Shown: positions 25,745-34,654 of the stretch, one piece after another
Numbering within the stretch: position 1 is the first letter of the stretch
Layout of the letters: every line of letters begins with the position of its first letter
NCBI GenBank assembly: GCA_943787465.1
Contig: CALSMN010000007.1
Coordinates: 1-58,003 of the forward strand
Source of the DNA: an uncultured Bacteroidia bacterium
Lineage (GTDB): Bacteria > Bacteroidota > Bacteroidia > NS11-12g > UBA9320
DNA: 58,003 bases
Direction of reading: 5' to 3'
The notes under the pieces: model-generated
Told to the model about the DNA's origin: nothing
Seen by the model: the letters and a program-made list of their open reading frames with translations, nothing else
Database searches by the model: none
Made by a program: the position numbers and the translations under genes

Positions 25745-26563
25745 ATGGACGATTTAGCTATTCAACTTCAAGTACAAAAAATAAGAAATGATTTGGCTAG
25801 TTACCAATACAATCAAGGTAATATTTGTCTTTTTATCAATGGAGAACACGAAATATTAATGCCTATGGGACAAAGAAATATACCTTTACCTCCTCATGGT
25901 ATTTACCTATTTTATGACCAGAATAGGAATTTTAAGCTGTCCATGAAGTCGAATGTTTCTACTCAACTTTGTATTATTAACCTTCCAATTTCAACCCTTC
26001 ATAAAATTATAGGACATGGAACGGACCATCTCAACTTTACTCAAGCATCTATTTTTGAAAAAGAACAATATCATCATTTTGAAATGGCTACAGATGTGAT
26101 CATCAATTGTGTTCACGATATCAACAACAATCCTAATAATCCATTATTAATAAAAGCTAATAAATATGTTATTCTAGATAACTATTTTAACAAACCCAGT
26201 AAACAAAAAGCCTATAAATGTCCTTTCCTAAATCAAAAAGAAAACGTCAATAAAGTGAGGAAAGCTAAAGAGTTTTTGCTCCAAAATCTCAATAGCTCTC
26301 CTACGATTAAAGAAATAGCAAAACATGTTGCTTTGAATGAATATAATTTAAAAACTGGATTCAAAGAAATTTATGGAAAAACTATTCATGTATTTCTTAA
26401 AGAGTACAAAATGAGTAAAGCAAGAGAACTTATTTTACAACGTGAATTTCAAATTGCAGAAATCGCTGATCAGCTTGGATACACCAATGTAAGTCATTTT
26501 ATTGATGCCTTTAAAGCTAAATATGGAATAACTCCCAAAAAATTTGAACTGAGCTTACCCTAA
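25745..26563 (+). CDS. AraC-family transcriptional regulator (PchR-like)
   Basis: 272 residues. The C-terminal AraC/XylS DNA-binding domain (about 175-272) contains two helix-turn-helix units: SPTIKEIAKHVALNEYNLKTGFKEIYGKTI and QIAEIADQLGYTNVSHFIDAFKAKYGITPKKF. The N-terminal about 150 residues are a ligand-sensing region without a recognisable cupin motif. The FLNQKENVNKVRKAKEFL lead-in resembles PchR-like regulators of iron/siderophore uptake in Bacteroidota. Divergent placement opposite the HmuY-TonB-HmuY operon suggests it activates that operon in response to its ligand (inference). Confidence 0.9.
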   Translation: MDDLAIQLQVQKIRNDLASYQYNQGNICLFINGEHEILMPMGQRNIPLPPHGIYLFYDQNRNFKLSMKSNVSTQLCIINLPISTLHKIIGHGTDHLNFTQASIFEKEQYHHFEMATDVIINCVHDINNNPNNPLLIKANKYVILDNYFNKPSKQKAYKCPFLNQKENVNKVRKAKEFLLQNLNSSPTIKEIAKHVALNEYNLKTGFKEIYGKTIHVFLKEYKMSKARELILQREFQIAEIADQLGYTNVSHFIDAFKAKYGITPKKFELSLP

Positions 26564-26655
26564 AATCATTGTAACAATTTATACCCAAATTTCTTTTTCT
26601 TATAGCTCCTCACCCTAGTTTGTATTTTATTTGCTCCACCAATATAAAATTAATC

Positions 26656-27588
26656 ATGGAAAAAGTAGAATGCCTAATCATTGGATCAGGACCAGCCGGA
26701 TATACCGCAGCCATTTATGCTGCAAGAGCAGATATGAAACCTGTTTTGTATGAAGGTCTCCAACCGGGTGGACAATTAACAATTACTACGGATGTAGAGA
26801 ATTACCCGGGATATCCAGATGGAATTATGGGTCCTGAAATGATGGAAAATTTCAAAAAACAAGCCGTACGCTTAGGAGCTGATGTTAGATTTGGTATGAT
26901 AACTGCTGTAGATTTTGATAAAAATGGAAATAATCATACTGTAACGGTTGATGGATCTCATCAAATTGAATGCGAAACAGTAATTATTTCTACAGGTGCT
27001 AGTGCAAAATGGTTAAATATTCCCAGCGAACAACGTTTAAATGGAAGTGGAGTATCCGCTTGTGCTGTTTGTGACGGATTTTTCTACAAAGGAGAAGATG
27101 TTGCCATAGTTGGTGCTGGAGATACTGCTGCTGAAGAGGCTAGTTATTTGTCTAAAATTTGCAATAAAGTATATATGTTGGTCAGAAAAGGTGAAATGAG
27201 AGCATCCAAAGCCATGCAACATCGGGTAAATAGCTTAAAAAATATTGAGATTCTATATAATACCGAAACAGATGAAATACTCGGTGATATGACGGTAGAG
27301 GGTGTTCGTGTTAAAAATAATATAACCCATGCAACGCGTGAAATTGCAATCAAAGGATTTTTTGTTGCTATTGGCCATAAACCCAATACCGATATTTTCA
27401 AAGACTTTTTAACCATGGATGATTCTGGATATATAATTACTCATGCTGATAGTGCTAAAACGGATATTCCAGGTGTTTTTGCTTGTGGAGATGCTCAAGA
27501 CAAAATTTATCGTCAAGCTGTAACTGCAGCAGGAAGTGGTTGTATGGCTGCATTGGATGCAGAACGATATTTAAGTTCTAGAAGCTAA
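26656..27588 (+). CDS. trxB: Thioredoxin-disulfide reductase
   Basis: 310 residues from ATG 26656; the 12 upstream in-frame codons do not resemble TrxB. This flavoprotein reduces thioredoxin with NADPH. FAD-binding GSGPAG is at 10-15, the redox motif CAVC at 136-139, NADPH-binding GAGDTA at 153-158, and the C-terminal FAD motif reads GVFACGDAQDKIYRQAVTAAGSGCMAA. The length is normal for the low-molecular-weight bacterial class. It stands alone between a regulator and a transglycosylase gene; the 186-base downstream gap shows only a possible promoter. Confidence 0.96.
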   Translation: MEKVECLIIGSGPAGYTAAIYAARADMKPVLYEGLQPGGQLTITTDVENYPGYPDGIMGPEMMENFKKQAVRLGADVRFGMITAVDFDKNGNNHTVTVDGSHQIECETVIISTGASAKWLNIPSEQRLNGSGVSACAVCDGFFYKGEDVAIVGAGDTAAEEASYLSKICNKVYMLVRKGEMRASKAMQHRVNSLKNIEILYNTETDEILGDMTVEGVRVKNNITHATREIAIKGFFVAIGHKPNTDIFKDFLTMDDSGYIITHADSAKTDIPGVFACGDAQDKIYRQAVTAAGSGCMAALDAERYLSSRS

Positions 27589-27735
27589 TAACGCAATCCG
27601 TTAATTCCTTTCTTGTAAATTAATTTGTCTTGAAGAAAAATCATAATTTTAGTATTAGAACATACTATCGTATAAAAAACATAACACTTTTACCCCAATG
27701 TGATTAAACTCATCCGTTAGTTTTTAAGCATCATT

Positions 27736-27743
27736 TACATTTG
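27736..27743 (+). promoter_or_regulatory. -7 box TACATTTG for the lytic transglycosylase gene
   Basis: An exact TAnnTTTG match 31 nt upstream of the ATG. No convincing -33 TTG at 17-23 nt; otherwise the 186-base gap after trxB looks empty. Confidence 0.4.
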
Positions 27744-27774
27744 TATTTAAATAAATACCTGACAAGGTTCTTTC

Positions 27775-28332
27775 ATGCATTCTAAAAGTGCTTATTTGTT
27801 TTATTTGTTAGCAATAACATCCCTTTTTAGTAGTAGCTTCATAACAATTTTACCTTCCAAGAACACTACAGAAAATATTTCGATGCATGTGACTGAGAAA
27901 AATGATGCTACAATAAGAGATACTTTTCGTCAGAAAACTAAACCAAAAGATGTATTTCAACTGGCAGATTCAATTTGCCAGTCAGTAGATGTACCTTACC
28001 CCTTAATTTACGAAATTGGACAAAATGAAAGCAATTGGAGTTATATTCAAAATAAGTCTGGCGGAACTGATTTTGGAGACTTACAAGTCATTGATAAAAC
28101 GTTTTGGTATTGGTATGAAAAATTAAATCTTACTGATGGAAAAACAAGAAAAAATTATCTTGTTGTGGGTATCCATTATTTAAAGTATTTGCATGTCAAA
28201 TATGGATCATGGGAAAAAGCAAGATTTGCTTACGGAAGAGGTCATTGGCGTTCCCCTGATACTTGGACTTCTTTAGAAAAAAAATTTATGAGCAAAATAG
28301 ATTTTTCAAAATATGATGATACCAATAACTGA
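27775..28332 (+). CDS. SLT-domain lytic transglycosylase, exported
   Basis: 185 residues. A hydrophobic N-terminal segment (about 5-28) looks like a signal peptide or anchor. A compact SLT (goose-lysozyme-like) domain follows from about 60: PYPLIYEIGQNESNW with catalytic Glu85, GTDFGDLQVIDKTFW, YLVVGIHYLKYLHVKYGSWEKARFAYGRGHW. Such enzymes cleave the MurNAc-GlcNAc bond of peptidoglycan with anhydro-sugar formation. The protein is shorter than MltC/Slt types and has no visible LysM. It may co-act with the cell-envelope genes around it, but it is transcribed from its own promoter. Confidence 0.85.
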   Translation: MHSKSAYLFYLLAITSLFSSSFITILPSKNTTENISMHVTEKNDATIRDTFRQKTKPKDVFQLADSICQSVDVPYPLIYEIGQNESNWSYIQNKSGGTDFGDLQVIDKTFWYWYEKLNLTDGKTRKNYLVVGIHYLKYLHVKYGSWEKARFAYGRGHWRSPDTWTSLEKKFMSKIDFSKYDDTNN

Positions 28333-28365
28333 TTTTTCAGGATCTTGGACCTAAGAAACAACAGA

Positions 28366-28395
28366 TTGCCTTTTATTTAAAAATAATTACATTTG
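28366..28395 (+). promoter_or_regulatory. Bacteroidota promoter TTG-N19-TACATTTG
   Basis: TTG at 28366-28368 and TACATTTG at 28388-28395 with 19-nt spacing fit the TTTG/TAnnTTTG consensus closely. It lies 22 nt upstream of the coiled-coil membrane protein ATG and is the best-formed promoter in the window. Confidence 0.65.
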
Positions 28396-28417
28396 TTACG
28401 ATATCAATCTGAAAAAT

Positions 28418-29428
28418 ATGAGCGAGGTACAAAACACTGAGGAACAACCAACCAAATCTAAGTCTGGGTCATTGACTTTGTTTATTATCCTATTTATAAT
28501 GTCTCTGGGTCTTTCCACATTTTTATTTTTAAAATATGTGAAAAATGCAGCCAAAATAGAAAAGCAAAATGAAGAATTATCTCTAGCTTATGAAGCTTTA
28601 AACCTCCATGCAGATTCATTGCAAAGAGAATTAGATATGGTTATGATCAAATTTGAGAATGAAATCAATAAGAACTTAGCTCAAGAAGATTTAAAGCAAG
28701 AATTAAGAAACGAGTTAATGGCCCAAAAACAGGAATTAACATCTGCCTATGATAGAATACAATCACTAATCAACGAAAGTAGAACCAATACTAATTCTTC
28801 CATTGCTAAAGATGTTAACTCTTCTTCAGGTAAAACACCAAAAAGCCTTGTTGCAGCCAAAGCTCAAATCAACCAGCTTGTGAAGATCAACTATGAGTAC
28901 ATCGATAAAATTGAGAAACTGCAAAATGAATATATCCAAGAAAAAGCGAAATCAGATTCCGTTCAATATGTGGCTCAATCATTACAATTTTCAAATGATA
29001 GCTTGCTAATATCAAATATTCAGTTGCAAGAAGATTTAAGCAACAGTAACCCACTACTTATTTCTAAACTTAATATTACTCCCATTCGAGAGAAGAATGG
29101 AGTACAAGAAATAGTTGATAAATCTAAAAAAGTACAGCGTCTTAAAATTAAATTTATAATTCCAGAAGGGAAGCCAACAGAAGAGGTTGAAAAAGAAGTC
29201 ACCATTCGAATAATTGCCCCAAATGGATCAGTTCTGACTCAGTATAATGATGAATTATCAAATATCGATGATTTGTATACGTTAAATGAAACTGTTACTT
29301 ATGATGGATCTGAAAAGAGTTTCATATATTATTATGATCAAAAGGCAAACTACAAGCCTGGCGTTTATCAGGTTGAAATCCTCCATGAAAACAGAGTATT
29401 AAATCAAAACGAGTTTTATTTATACTAA
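28418..29428 (+). CDS. Single-pass membrane protein with coiled coils, unknown function
   Basis: 336 residues. A hydrophilic N terminus precedes one transmembrane helix at about 18-38 (GSLTLFIILFIMSLGLSTFLFLKY). Long heptad-rich coiled-coil stretches follow (about 45-125 and 150-205, rich in E, K, Q and L), ending in a globular beta-rich domain (about 215-336: KKVQRLKIKFIIPEGKPTEEVEKEVTIRIIAPNGSVL...YDGSEKSFIYYYDQKANYKPGVYQVEILHENRVL). No catalytic motif is recognisable. The topology suggests an inner-membrane anchor holding a periplasmic sensor or structural head. The 3' end overlaps the convergent lysA by 9 nt. Confidence 0.8.
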   Translation: MSEVQNTEEQPTKSKSGSLTLFIILFIMSLGLSTFLFLKYVKNAAKIEKQNEELSLAYEALNLHADSLQRELDMVMIKFENEINKNLAQEDLKQELRNELMAQKQELTSAYDRIQSLINESRTNTNSSIAKDVNSSSGKTPKSLVAAKAQINQLVKINYEYIDKIEKLQNEYIQEKAKSDSVQYVAQSLQFSNDSLLISNIQLQEDLSNSNPLLISKLNITPIREKNGVQEIVDKSKKVQRLKIKFIIPEGKPTEEVEKEVTIRIIAPNGSVLTQYNDELSNIDDLYTLNETVTYDGSEKSFIYYYDQKANYKPGVYQVEILHENRVLNQNEFYLY

Positions 29429-30655
29429 ATCGACCTCAATTTGATTTTGCAATAGATCATCCAGTGTTTCTCGCTTTCTGATTAGTACAGCTTTCTGGTT
29501 TTGAATAAGTACTTCCGCAGGTCTAAATCTTGAATTGTAATTACTGCTCATGCTAAATCCATAAGCTCCAGCATTACTTATTGCCAGTATATCCCCAACC
29601 CGCACTTCATTTAGTTTTCGATCATACCCTAATGTATCCGACTCACATATGTATCCAACAATAGAATATATGCGTTCAACACCTGTATGATTAGAAACAT
29701 TAGTGATGTGATGATACGCATCATACATCATGGGGCGTAATAAATGGTTTTGTCCTGAATTTACTCCAGCAAAAACGGTTGATGTCGTTTGTTTTACCAC
29801 ATTGACGTCTACCAATAAATGCCCCGCGTTACTAACAATGTACTTCCCTGGTTCAAACCACAATTGCAATTCTTTTCCGTATTCCAGACAAAATTTTTTG
29901 AAACTATCGACAATTTGTTGACCAATATCATTAACATCGGTAGTAATATCTCCTTCCTTATATTTTACCTTGAAGCCACTTCCAAAATCCATAAATTCAA
30001 GTTTTTCAAAAGATTTAGCCGCTTCATACAAAAGAGAAGCACCACGTAGAAAAACATCAGCATCCAATATATCGCTACCTGTGTGCATATGTAAGCCATT
30101 GACATGGATACCCAAGTTATCTACAATTCTTTTGATGTGTGGAACTTGATAAATACTTATACCAAACTTGCTATCAATATGACCAACGGATATATGTGAA
30201 TTTCCGCCAGCCATAATATGAGGATTTAGTCGAATGCAGCAGGGTACACTACCCCCGTATTCGTTACCAAATCGTTCTAAAGTACTCAGCTCATCAATAT
30301 TAATGATTAAACCAAGACTTACAGCCTCTTGAATTTCTTCAAAAGAAACGCAGTTTGGGGTATACAAAATATCGTTGGGTTGAAAGCCTGCTCGTAAACC
30401 CATTTTTGCTTCTTGTATACTTACCGTATCTAATCCTGCTCCTTCTTGTTGAAGTATTTTTAAAACGTTGATGTTGGTTAAAGCTTTACAAGCATATTTG
30501 AGATGAACATCTACACCACTAAATGCATTTTTCAAAGTATGATAATTTTTTCGAATGACGTCTGCATTATAAACGTATAGTGGTGTTCCGAAATTCTTAG
30601 AAAGCTCTGTGACAGGAACGCCACCAAAAGTGTAACCATGGTTGGTTAATTTCAT
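29420..30655 (-). CDS. lysA: Diaminopimelate decarboxylase
   Basis: 411 residues. It decarboxylates meso-diaminopimelate to lysine, the last step of the DAP pathway. The alanine-racemase-fold PLP domain contains LKYACKALTN with the Schiff-base Lys, HMHTGSDI, FMDFGSGFKVKYKEGD and FEPGKYIVSNAG; the C-terminal domain has GYICESDTLG (catalytic Cys-Glu) and GAYGFSMSSNYNSRFRPAEVLI. The length is normal. It is the last gene of the tamL-M48-lysA cluster, 11 nt downstream of the M48 gene stop. The other DAP gene in the window, dapB, is about 7 kb away. Confidence 0.95.
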   Translation of the reverse strand: MKLTNHGYTFGGVPVTELSKNFGTPLYVYNADVIRKNYHTLKNAFSGVDVHLKYACKALTNINVLKILQQEGAGLDTVSIQEAKMGLRAGFQPNDILYTPNCVSFEEIQEAVSLGLIINIDELSTLERFGNEYGGSVPCCIRLNPHIMAGGNSHISVGHIDSKFGISIYQVPHIKRIVDNLGIHVNGLHMHTGSDILDADVFLRGASLLYEAAKSFEKLEFMDFGSGFKVKYKEGDITTDVNDIGQQIVDSFKKFCLEYGKELQLWFEPGKYIVSNAGHLLVDVNVVKQTTSTVFAGVNSGQNHLLRPMMYDAYHHITNVSNHTGVERIYSIVGYICESDTLGYDRKLNEVRVGDILAISNAGAYGFSMSSNYNSRFRPAEVLIQNQKAVLIRKRETLDDLLQNQIEVDLV

Positions 30656-30666
30656 TGTTATAGTAT

Positions 30667-31479
30667 TTAAGGTAAGCTGTTTTTAAATTCAGTATATCTG
30701 GAAATGTATTGTTGGCCTGTTTTACCCCCTAAACCGTGCCAATGGGCATAAATGGCTTCTACTCTATTTTCTGGATTAGGATGAGTACTTAAAAAGGCTG
30801 GACCAGAAGATCCACCACTTTCTTGTATTTTTTCAAAAAAACGTGCGGCTCCTCTAGCATCATAAGCTGTGGGGTAAAGATACTCCACAGAACGCATGTC
30901 CGATTCTGATTCATTTGATCTACTGTATTTAAGATTAATTAGATTTTGAGCAATTTGAACTAATGTTCCTTTATTATCACCAAGTAAAATACTCAATAAA
31001 ACGTCTAATCCATATTGTTGAGTAAGTGCTGTGGTTGAGTGACGTTCATCAGCATGAGCTATCTCATGACCCATGACTCCGGCAAATTGATCTTCAGAAT
31101 CCAAGTACTTAATGATTCCAGTATATACGTAAATATATCCCCCTGGCGTACAAAATGCATTTAATACATCATCATCTTTAATGATTTTTACTTGCCAGGT
31201 GAAATCGCTCTTGTGTACTACATTTCCGGATGATAAAATACTGTCCCGAATAGCATATAAATATCCATAAGCCTCTGGATACAGAGTACTATCTAAAATT
31301 GGATAAGTAGCAGGATCTGAAGCTATTTCTGCAGCTACTTGAGCTCCAAAAGCCTTATCATCTTCCAATGAAAAAAAGTTAATGCCACCCCCACCAGACT
31401 TATCTTGACAAGATGATAAAAACAATGAGTTGATCAATGTAAGTACTAATAAATTAAAATAAAGTTTTCTGTGTTTCAT
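30667..31479 (-). CDS. M48-family zinc metalloprotease, lipoprotein (BepA/LoiP-like)
   Basis: 270 residues from ATG 31479, which opens a lipoprotein signal ending at Cys24 (SLFLSSC); a 22-codon upstream extension is not convincing. The M48 active site VMGHEIAHADERHS (HEXXH) and the later SESDMRSVEYLYPTAYD with the third Zn ligand (Glu) are clear. Related periplasmic proteases such as BepA or LoiP act in outer-membrane quality control. Location between a BamA/TamA-family gene and lysA, in the same direction, supports an envelope-assembly role (inference). Confidence 0.9.
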   Translation of the reverse strand: MKHRKLYFNLLVLTLINSLFLSSCQDKSGGGGINFFSLEDDKAFGAQVAAEIASDPATYPILDSTLYPEAYGYLYAIRDSILSSGNVVHKSDFTWQVKIIKDDDVLNAFCTPGGYIYVYTGIIKYLDSEDQFAGVMGHEIAHADERHSTTALTQQYGLDVLLSILLGDNKGTLVQIAQNLINLKYSRSNESESDMRSVEYLYPTAYDARGAARFFEKIQESGGSSGPAFLSTHPNPENRVEAIYAHWHGLGGKTGQQYISRYTEFKNSLP

Positions 31480-31501
31480 GAGGTAAAATTTGATTGATAA
31501 A

Positions 31502-33799
31502 TTAAAATGGATAACCGATGGCAAAATTAACTGCTGTATTATCAAAAATCCACCTATTATCTGAAAAATATTTTATCACCCATCGATCTTCCTCAGGTAA
31601 CGATGGATCATGTAGGGATATTCCCCAATCAATTCTAAATACAATATAGGAAAAATCAAATCGAAGCCCTATACCACTATTGATAGCAAACTCTTTGTAA
31701 AAACGATCGAATTTAAATTCTCCATTTTGAAAATTAGCATCTTCTTTATAATTCCATATATTACCTACATCCAAAAATATGGCCCCATCTATTCGCTTAT
31801 CAATGATATCAAATCGATATTCTGCACTCCCTTGTAAAAGAATTTCACCTGTTTTTTCTATAGTAATGTTATTGGTAGAATCGCGATAACTACCTGGACC
31901 CACCGTTCGAGGTCTCCAAGCTCTTAAACTATTTACACCACCCACAAAAAAACGGCGTTCAAAGGGTAAAAATTCGGTATTGCCATAAGGCACCCCAATA
32001 CCACCATTTACACGATAGGCTAATGCGTTATTCTCGTCCCATATAAAGGTGTATACCACATCAATATCTGAACGGACAAATTGAGAATATTTTACACCTA
32101 GTATTTCTTTATTAACTCCCTTTTTTTGTGTGAATTGATCAAAATATAAAGAAGCTAAATTTCCTGAAAGCTCTAATGCATTTGATCTTACTTGCCAATA
32201 CGATTTTTTATTTTGCCAACGATTAGACCAATTAAGAGTCACTTTAGGTCCAGAGATGATATTATTCGTTAATAATTGACTTGTATAGAACTGAGCATTA
32301 TCATCTAATGTTTTAAGAAAATCAGGCTCTATTCTCGCTTGATTAATACTCAGTCTTAATGGGGTAATGCCCATTGACCAATTATTCTTTGTAAAGGCAT
32401 AGGTCAAATTAAAAGGTATCACATTACGCGTAAAATTAACATTTCTATCATGTAAAAAGGATGCGTTTATTTTAGTGGTTTTTTTAGTTAAAGACGGACT
32501 AAACTTATTTCTCTCAAAATAGATCAATGAGGGAAACTTGAGTTCTGCATTAACACTCTGTCTAAAACCGTTTAAAGAACCGTTATTATCTTTTCTAATT
32601 TGAGTTTCTATGGCTGTTAGAGAACTAATCACAAAAGACTCTCCGTTCCCAAATACATTCCTATTATTCAGACGGATATTACTTGCTATCCCAAAATTTT
32701 GATCTGAAGTAGATTGGACAACATCACTTCTATCGGTGTAAATCGTTTGAGGTTCCCATGTAAAATCATGTTTTGGTGTAGTTTGTAAAATAACCTCAGC
32801 TATTAATTGATTCTCGGCAGTATCATTCTTCAACCGTATGGTCACAAAATCAAATAATCCCATAGAAAGTAAATTAGCATACGTTTTTTGTATCAGATCG
32901 GACTTATATACATCTCCTTTTCTAAAAATTATATTTTTAGCTAGTGTATTGGGATTAATATAACTGCTGCCCTCAAGAAATTGAATACCATCATACTCCA
33001 ATGAATCTATGTTATTTTGATCATCAATTTTTACAATTATTTGCTTAATATAATTGGGTTGATGATTAACATCAGTACTAATTTTCCTAATATTGAGAAC
33101 CACATCAACTTCGTAAGCATTTATGGTCGTATCAATATCATAATCTATAAATGAACTATTAAATGTATAAAAACCATTATTTCTAAACAATCCCGTAATG
33201 CGTGACCGTTCATTTTCCAAATTCTCAAAATCGAGCCTTTGACCTGATTTCAATATTTGATCACTTGAAGTTGAAGCAATTAAAGAACGCATAGCTTTTG
33301 AATCAATGTTATAATTGAGTTTTCGAATATTAAAATGATTTTGTAAATCAACGACATAATTTACTTTAGCTCGACTTTTATAAAAACGTTTGGGTTGTAC
33401 TATAAAATCTACCGAATTATTGAGATACCCTTTTCCAAAATAATACTCATTTAATTTTTGTGCAGATATCTGAAGTTTATTTGAATCTATTAAAACCGGT
33501 GCTTCTCCAATTTTTTCCGCAAATCGACGAAGCGGAGGTTGTTTTTTTTGGATGCCTAAACCCTTATTCCCGTATTGATATGCCCAGAGATGAAATTTTA
33601 TAAAACCCAATAGTTTTCGATTGGGTTTTTGTTTGATATTATTTTTTTCTTCGGATAAATCAATACCGTGTATATCGTTTCGAATAATTTTATTGCCTAC
33701 TAACAATTGATCTCCCTCGGGCACAATTCGAGCAATATGACAAGCCGTTAAGCTCAAAAAACAATAAATTGTCAGACAATATTTTAGTTTTGTATTCAA
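31502..33799 (-). CDS. tamL: BamA/TamA-family outer-membrane lipoprotein, TamL-like
   Basis: About 765 residues. Two TTG starts are possible, 33799 or 33811; there is no ATG. The first is chosen since it opens a lipoprotein signal (MNTKLKYCLTIYCFLSLTAC) and avoids overlap with the divergent trmH. POTRA-like segments (about 25-330) precede an Omp85 barrel with the conserved GVNSLRAWRPRTVGPGSY...LQGSAEYRFDI...GAIFLDVGNIW and a final beta strand FAIGYPF. A lipid anchor on an Omp85 protein is the hallmark of TamL, a Bacteroidota variant of TamA thought to partner TamB. No tamB is visible here. It heads a cluster with the M48 protease and lysA. Confidence 0.88.
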   Translation of the reverse strand: MNTKLKYCLTIYCFLSLTACHIARIVPEGDQLLVGNKIIRNDIHGIDLSEEKNNIKQKPNRKLLGFIKFHLWAYQYGNKGLGIQKKQPPLRRFAEKIGEAPVLIDSNKLQISAQKLNEYYFGKGYLNNSVDFIVQPKRFYKSRAKVNYVVDLQNHFNIRKLNYNIDSKAMRSLIASTSSDQILKSGQRLDFENLENERSRITGLFRNNGFYTFNSSFIDYDIDTTINAYEVDVVLNIRKISTDVNHQPNYIKQIIVKIDDQNNIDSLEYDGIQFLEGSSYINPNTLAKNIIFRKGDVYKSDLIQKTYANLLSMGLFDFVTIRLKNDTAENQLIAEVILQTTPKHDFTWEPQTIYTDRSDVVQSTSDQNFGIASNIRLNNRNVFGNGESFVISSLTAIETQIRKDNNGSLNGFRQSVNAELKFPSLIYFERNKFSPSLTKKTTKINASFLHDRNVNFTRNVIPFNLTYAFTKNNWSMGITPLRLSINQARIEPDFLKTLDDNAQFYTSQLLTNNIISGPKVTLNWSNRWQNKKSYWQVRSNALELSGNLASLYFDQFTQKKGVNKEILGVKYSQFVRSDIDVVYTFIWDENNALAYRVNGGIGVPYGNTEFLPFERRFFVGGVNSLRAWRPRTVGPGSYRDSTNNITIEKTGEILLQGSAEYRFDIIDKRIDGAIFLDVGNIWNYKEDANFQNGEFKFDRFYKEFAINSGIGLRFDFSYIVFRIDWGISLHDPSLPEEDRWVIKYFSDNRWIFDNTAVNFAIGYPF
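33785..33792 (+). promoter_or_regulatory. -7 box TAGTTTTG for trmH-type gene
   Basis: An exact TAnnTTTG match ending 10 nt before the ATG at 33803; it lies inside the first codons of the divergent tamL-like gene. Confidence 0.5.
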
Positions 33800-33802
33800 A
33801 TA

Positions 33803-34528
33803 ATGATTCAAACGTTAAGCAAAGGTAAAATAAAACAATACCAGCAACTTCATTTTAAAAAATTTAGACAAATGTATGGTCAATTTATTGTTGAAGGATT
33901 GAAATCTGTCCATGAATTGGTTGAGAGTAATTGGCCTATAGCTCAAATTATTTGTAGCGAATCATTCAATGCTGAGATTTCTAAGAATTACAGTCCTTAC
34001 ATCTGTTCTCTAAGCGATCGTGATTTCGAGACCATTTCCCAACAAAAAAGCACCCAAGGCATATTAGCCATTGCTGAGTTTCATGAACCAAATTGGACAG
34101 AAACACCATGGCAAATTGCATTAGATAATATCAATAACCCAGGTAATTTAGGCACCATCATTCGAATAGCCGATTGGTATGGAATCAATACCATTTATTG
34201 CAGTCAAGATACCGTTGATTTATATAACCATAAAGTTATTCAATCTAGCATGGGCTCATTTCTTAGAGTTCAGTTAAAATATGGCAGTCTTTCTGAAAAT
34301 TTAGACCAAAAAGATGTGTATGCCACTATGCTTGATGGTGAAAATATACGAACACTTCCCAAGATAAAAAATGGTGTTTTATTGATTGGCAATGAGGCCA
34401 ACGGTATTTCTGGTTCACTACTCCAAAAAATCAACTATCTGCCAGTGACTATTCCAGGAAACAAACAAGTCGAAAGCCTTAATGCGGCCATGGCAACTGC
34501 CATTTGTTGTGAGCGGTTGTTGGGATAG
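33803..34528 (+). CDS. SpoU/TrmH-family RNA 2'-O-methyltransferase
   Basis: 241 residues. The N-terminal substrate-binding region opens IKQYQQLHFKKFRQMYGQFIVEGLKSVHELV. The SPOUT trefoil-knot domain follows, with the three motifs IALDNINNPGNLGTIIRIADWYGI, LIGNEANGIS and PVTIPGNKQVESLNAAMATAICCERLL. It methylates a ribose in tRNA or 23S rRNA using AdoMet; the target cannot be named from sequence (RlmB-like or TrmH-like). Its 5' end abuts the divergent tamL-like gene, an arrangement I recall from other Flavobacteriia. Confidence 0.9.
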   Translation: MIQTLSKGKIKQYQQLHFKKFRQMYGQFIVEGLKSVHELVESNWPIAQIICSESFNAEISKNYSPYICSLSDRDFETISQQKSTQGILAIAEFHEPNWTETPWQIALDNINNPGNLGTIIRIADWYGINTIYCSQDTVDLYNHKVIQSSMGSFLRVQLKYGSLSENLDQKDVYATMLDGENIRTLPKIKNGVLLIGNEANGISGSLLQKINYLPVTIPGNKQVESLNAAMATAICCERLLG

Positions 34529-34562
34529 ATCATACAATCAACCTAAATCCAATAAATATAGT

Positions 34563-34570
34563 TACCTTTG
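34563..34570 (+). promoter_or_regulatory. -7 box TACCTTTG for DEAD-box helicase, long leader
   Basis: A classical TAnnTTTG match 84 nt upstream of the helicase ATG, leaving a 5' leader of about 78 nt, far longer than for other genes here. Cold-induced helicase genes often carry regulatory leaders; no clear fold is evident by eye. Confidence 0.45.
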
Positions 34571-34654
34571 CACCCTATTTAGCATCAGAGCAATCTGGAA
34601 ATATAAATCAACCCAAGTCGATACGTGCTCATTTGCTAACAAAAACAAATAACA

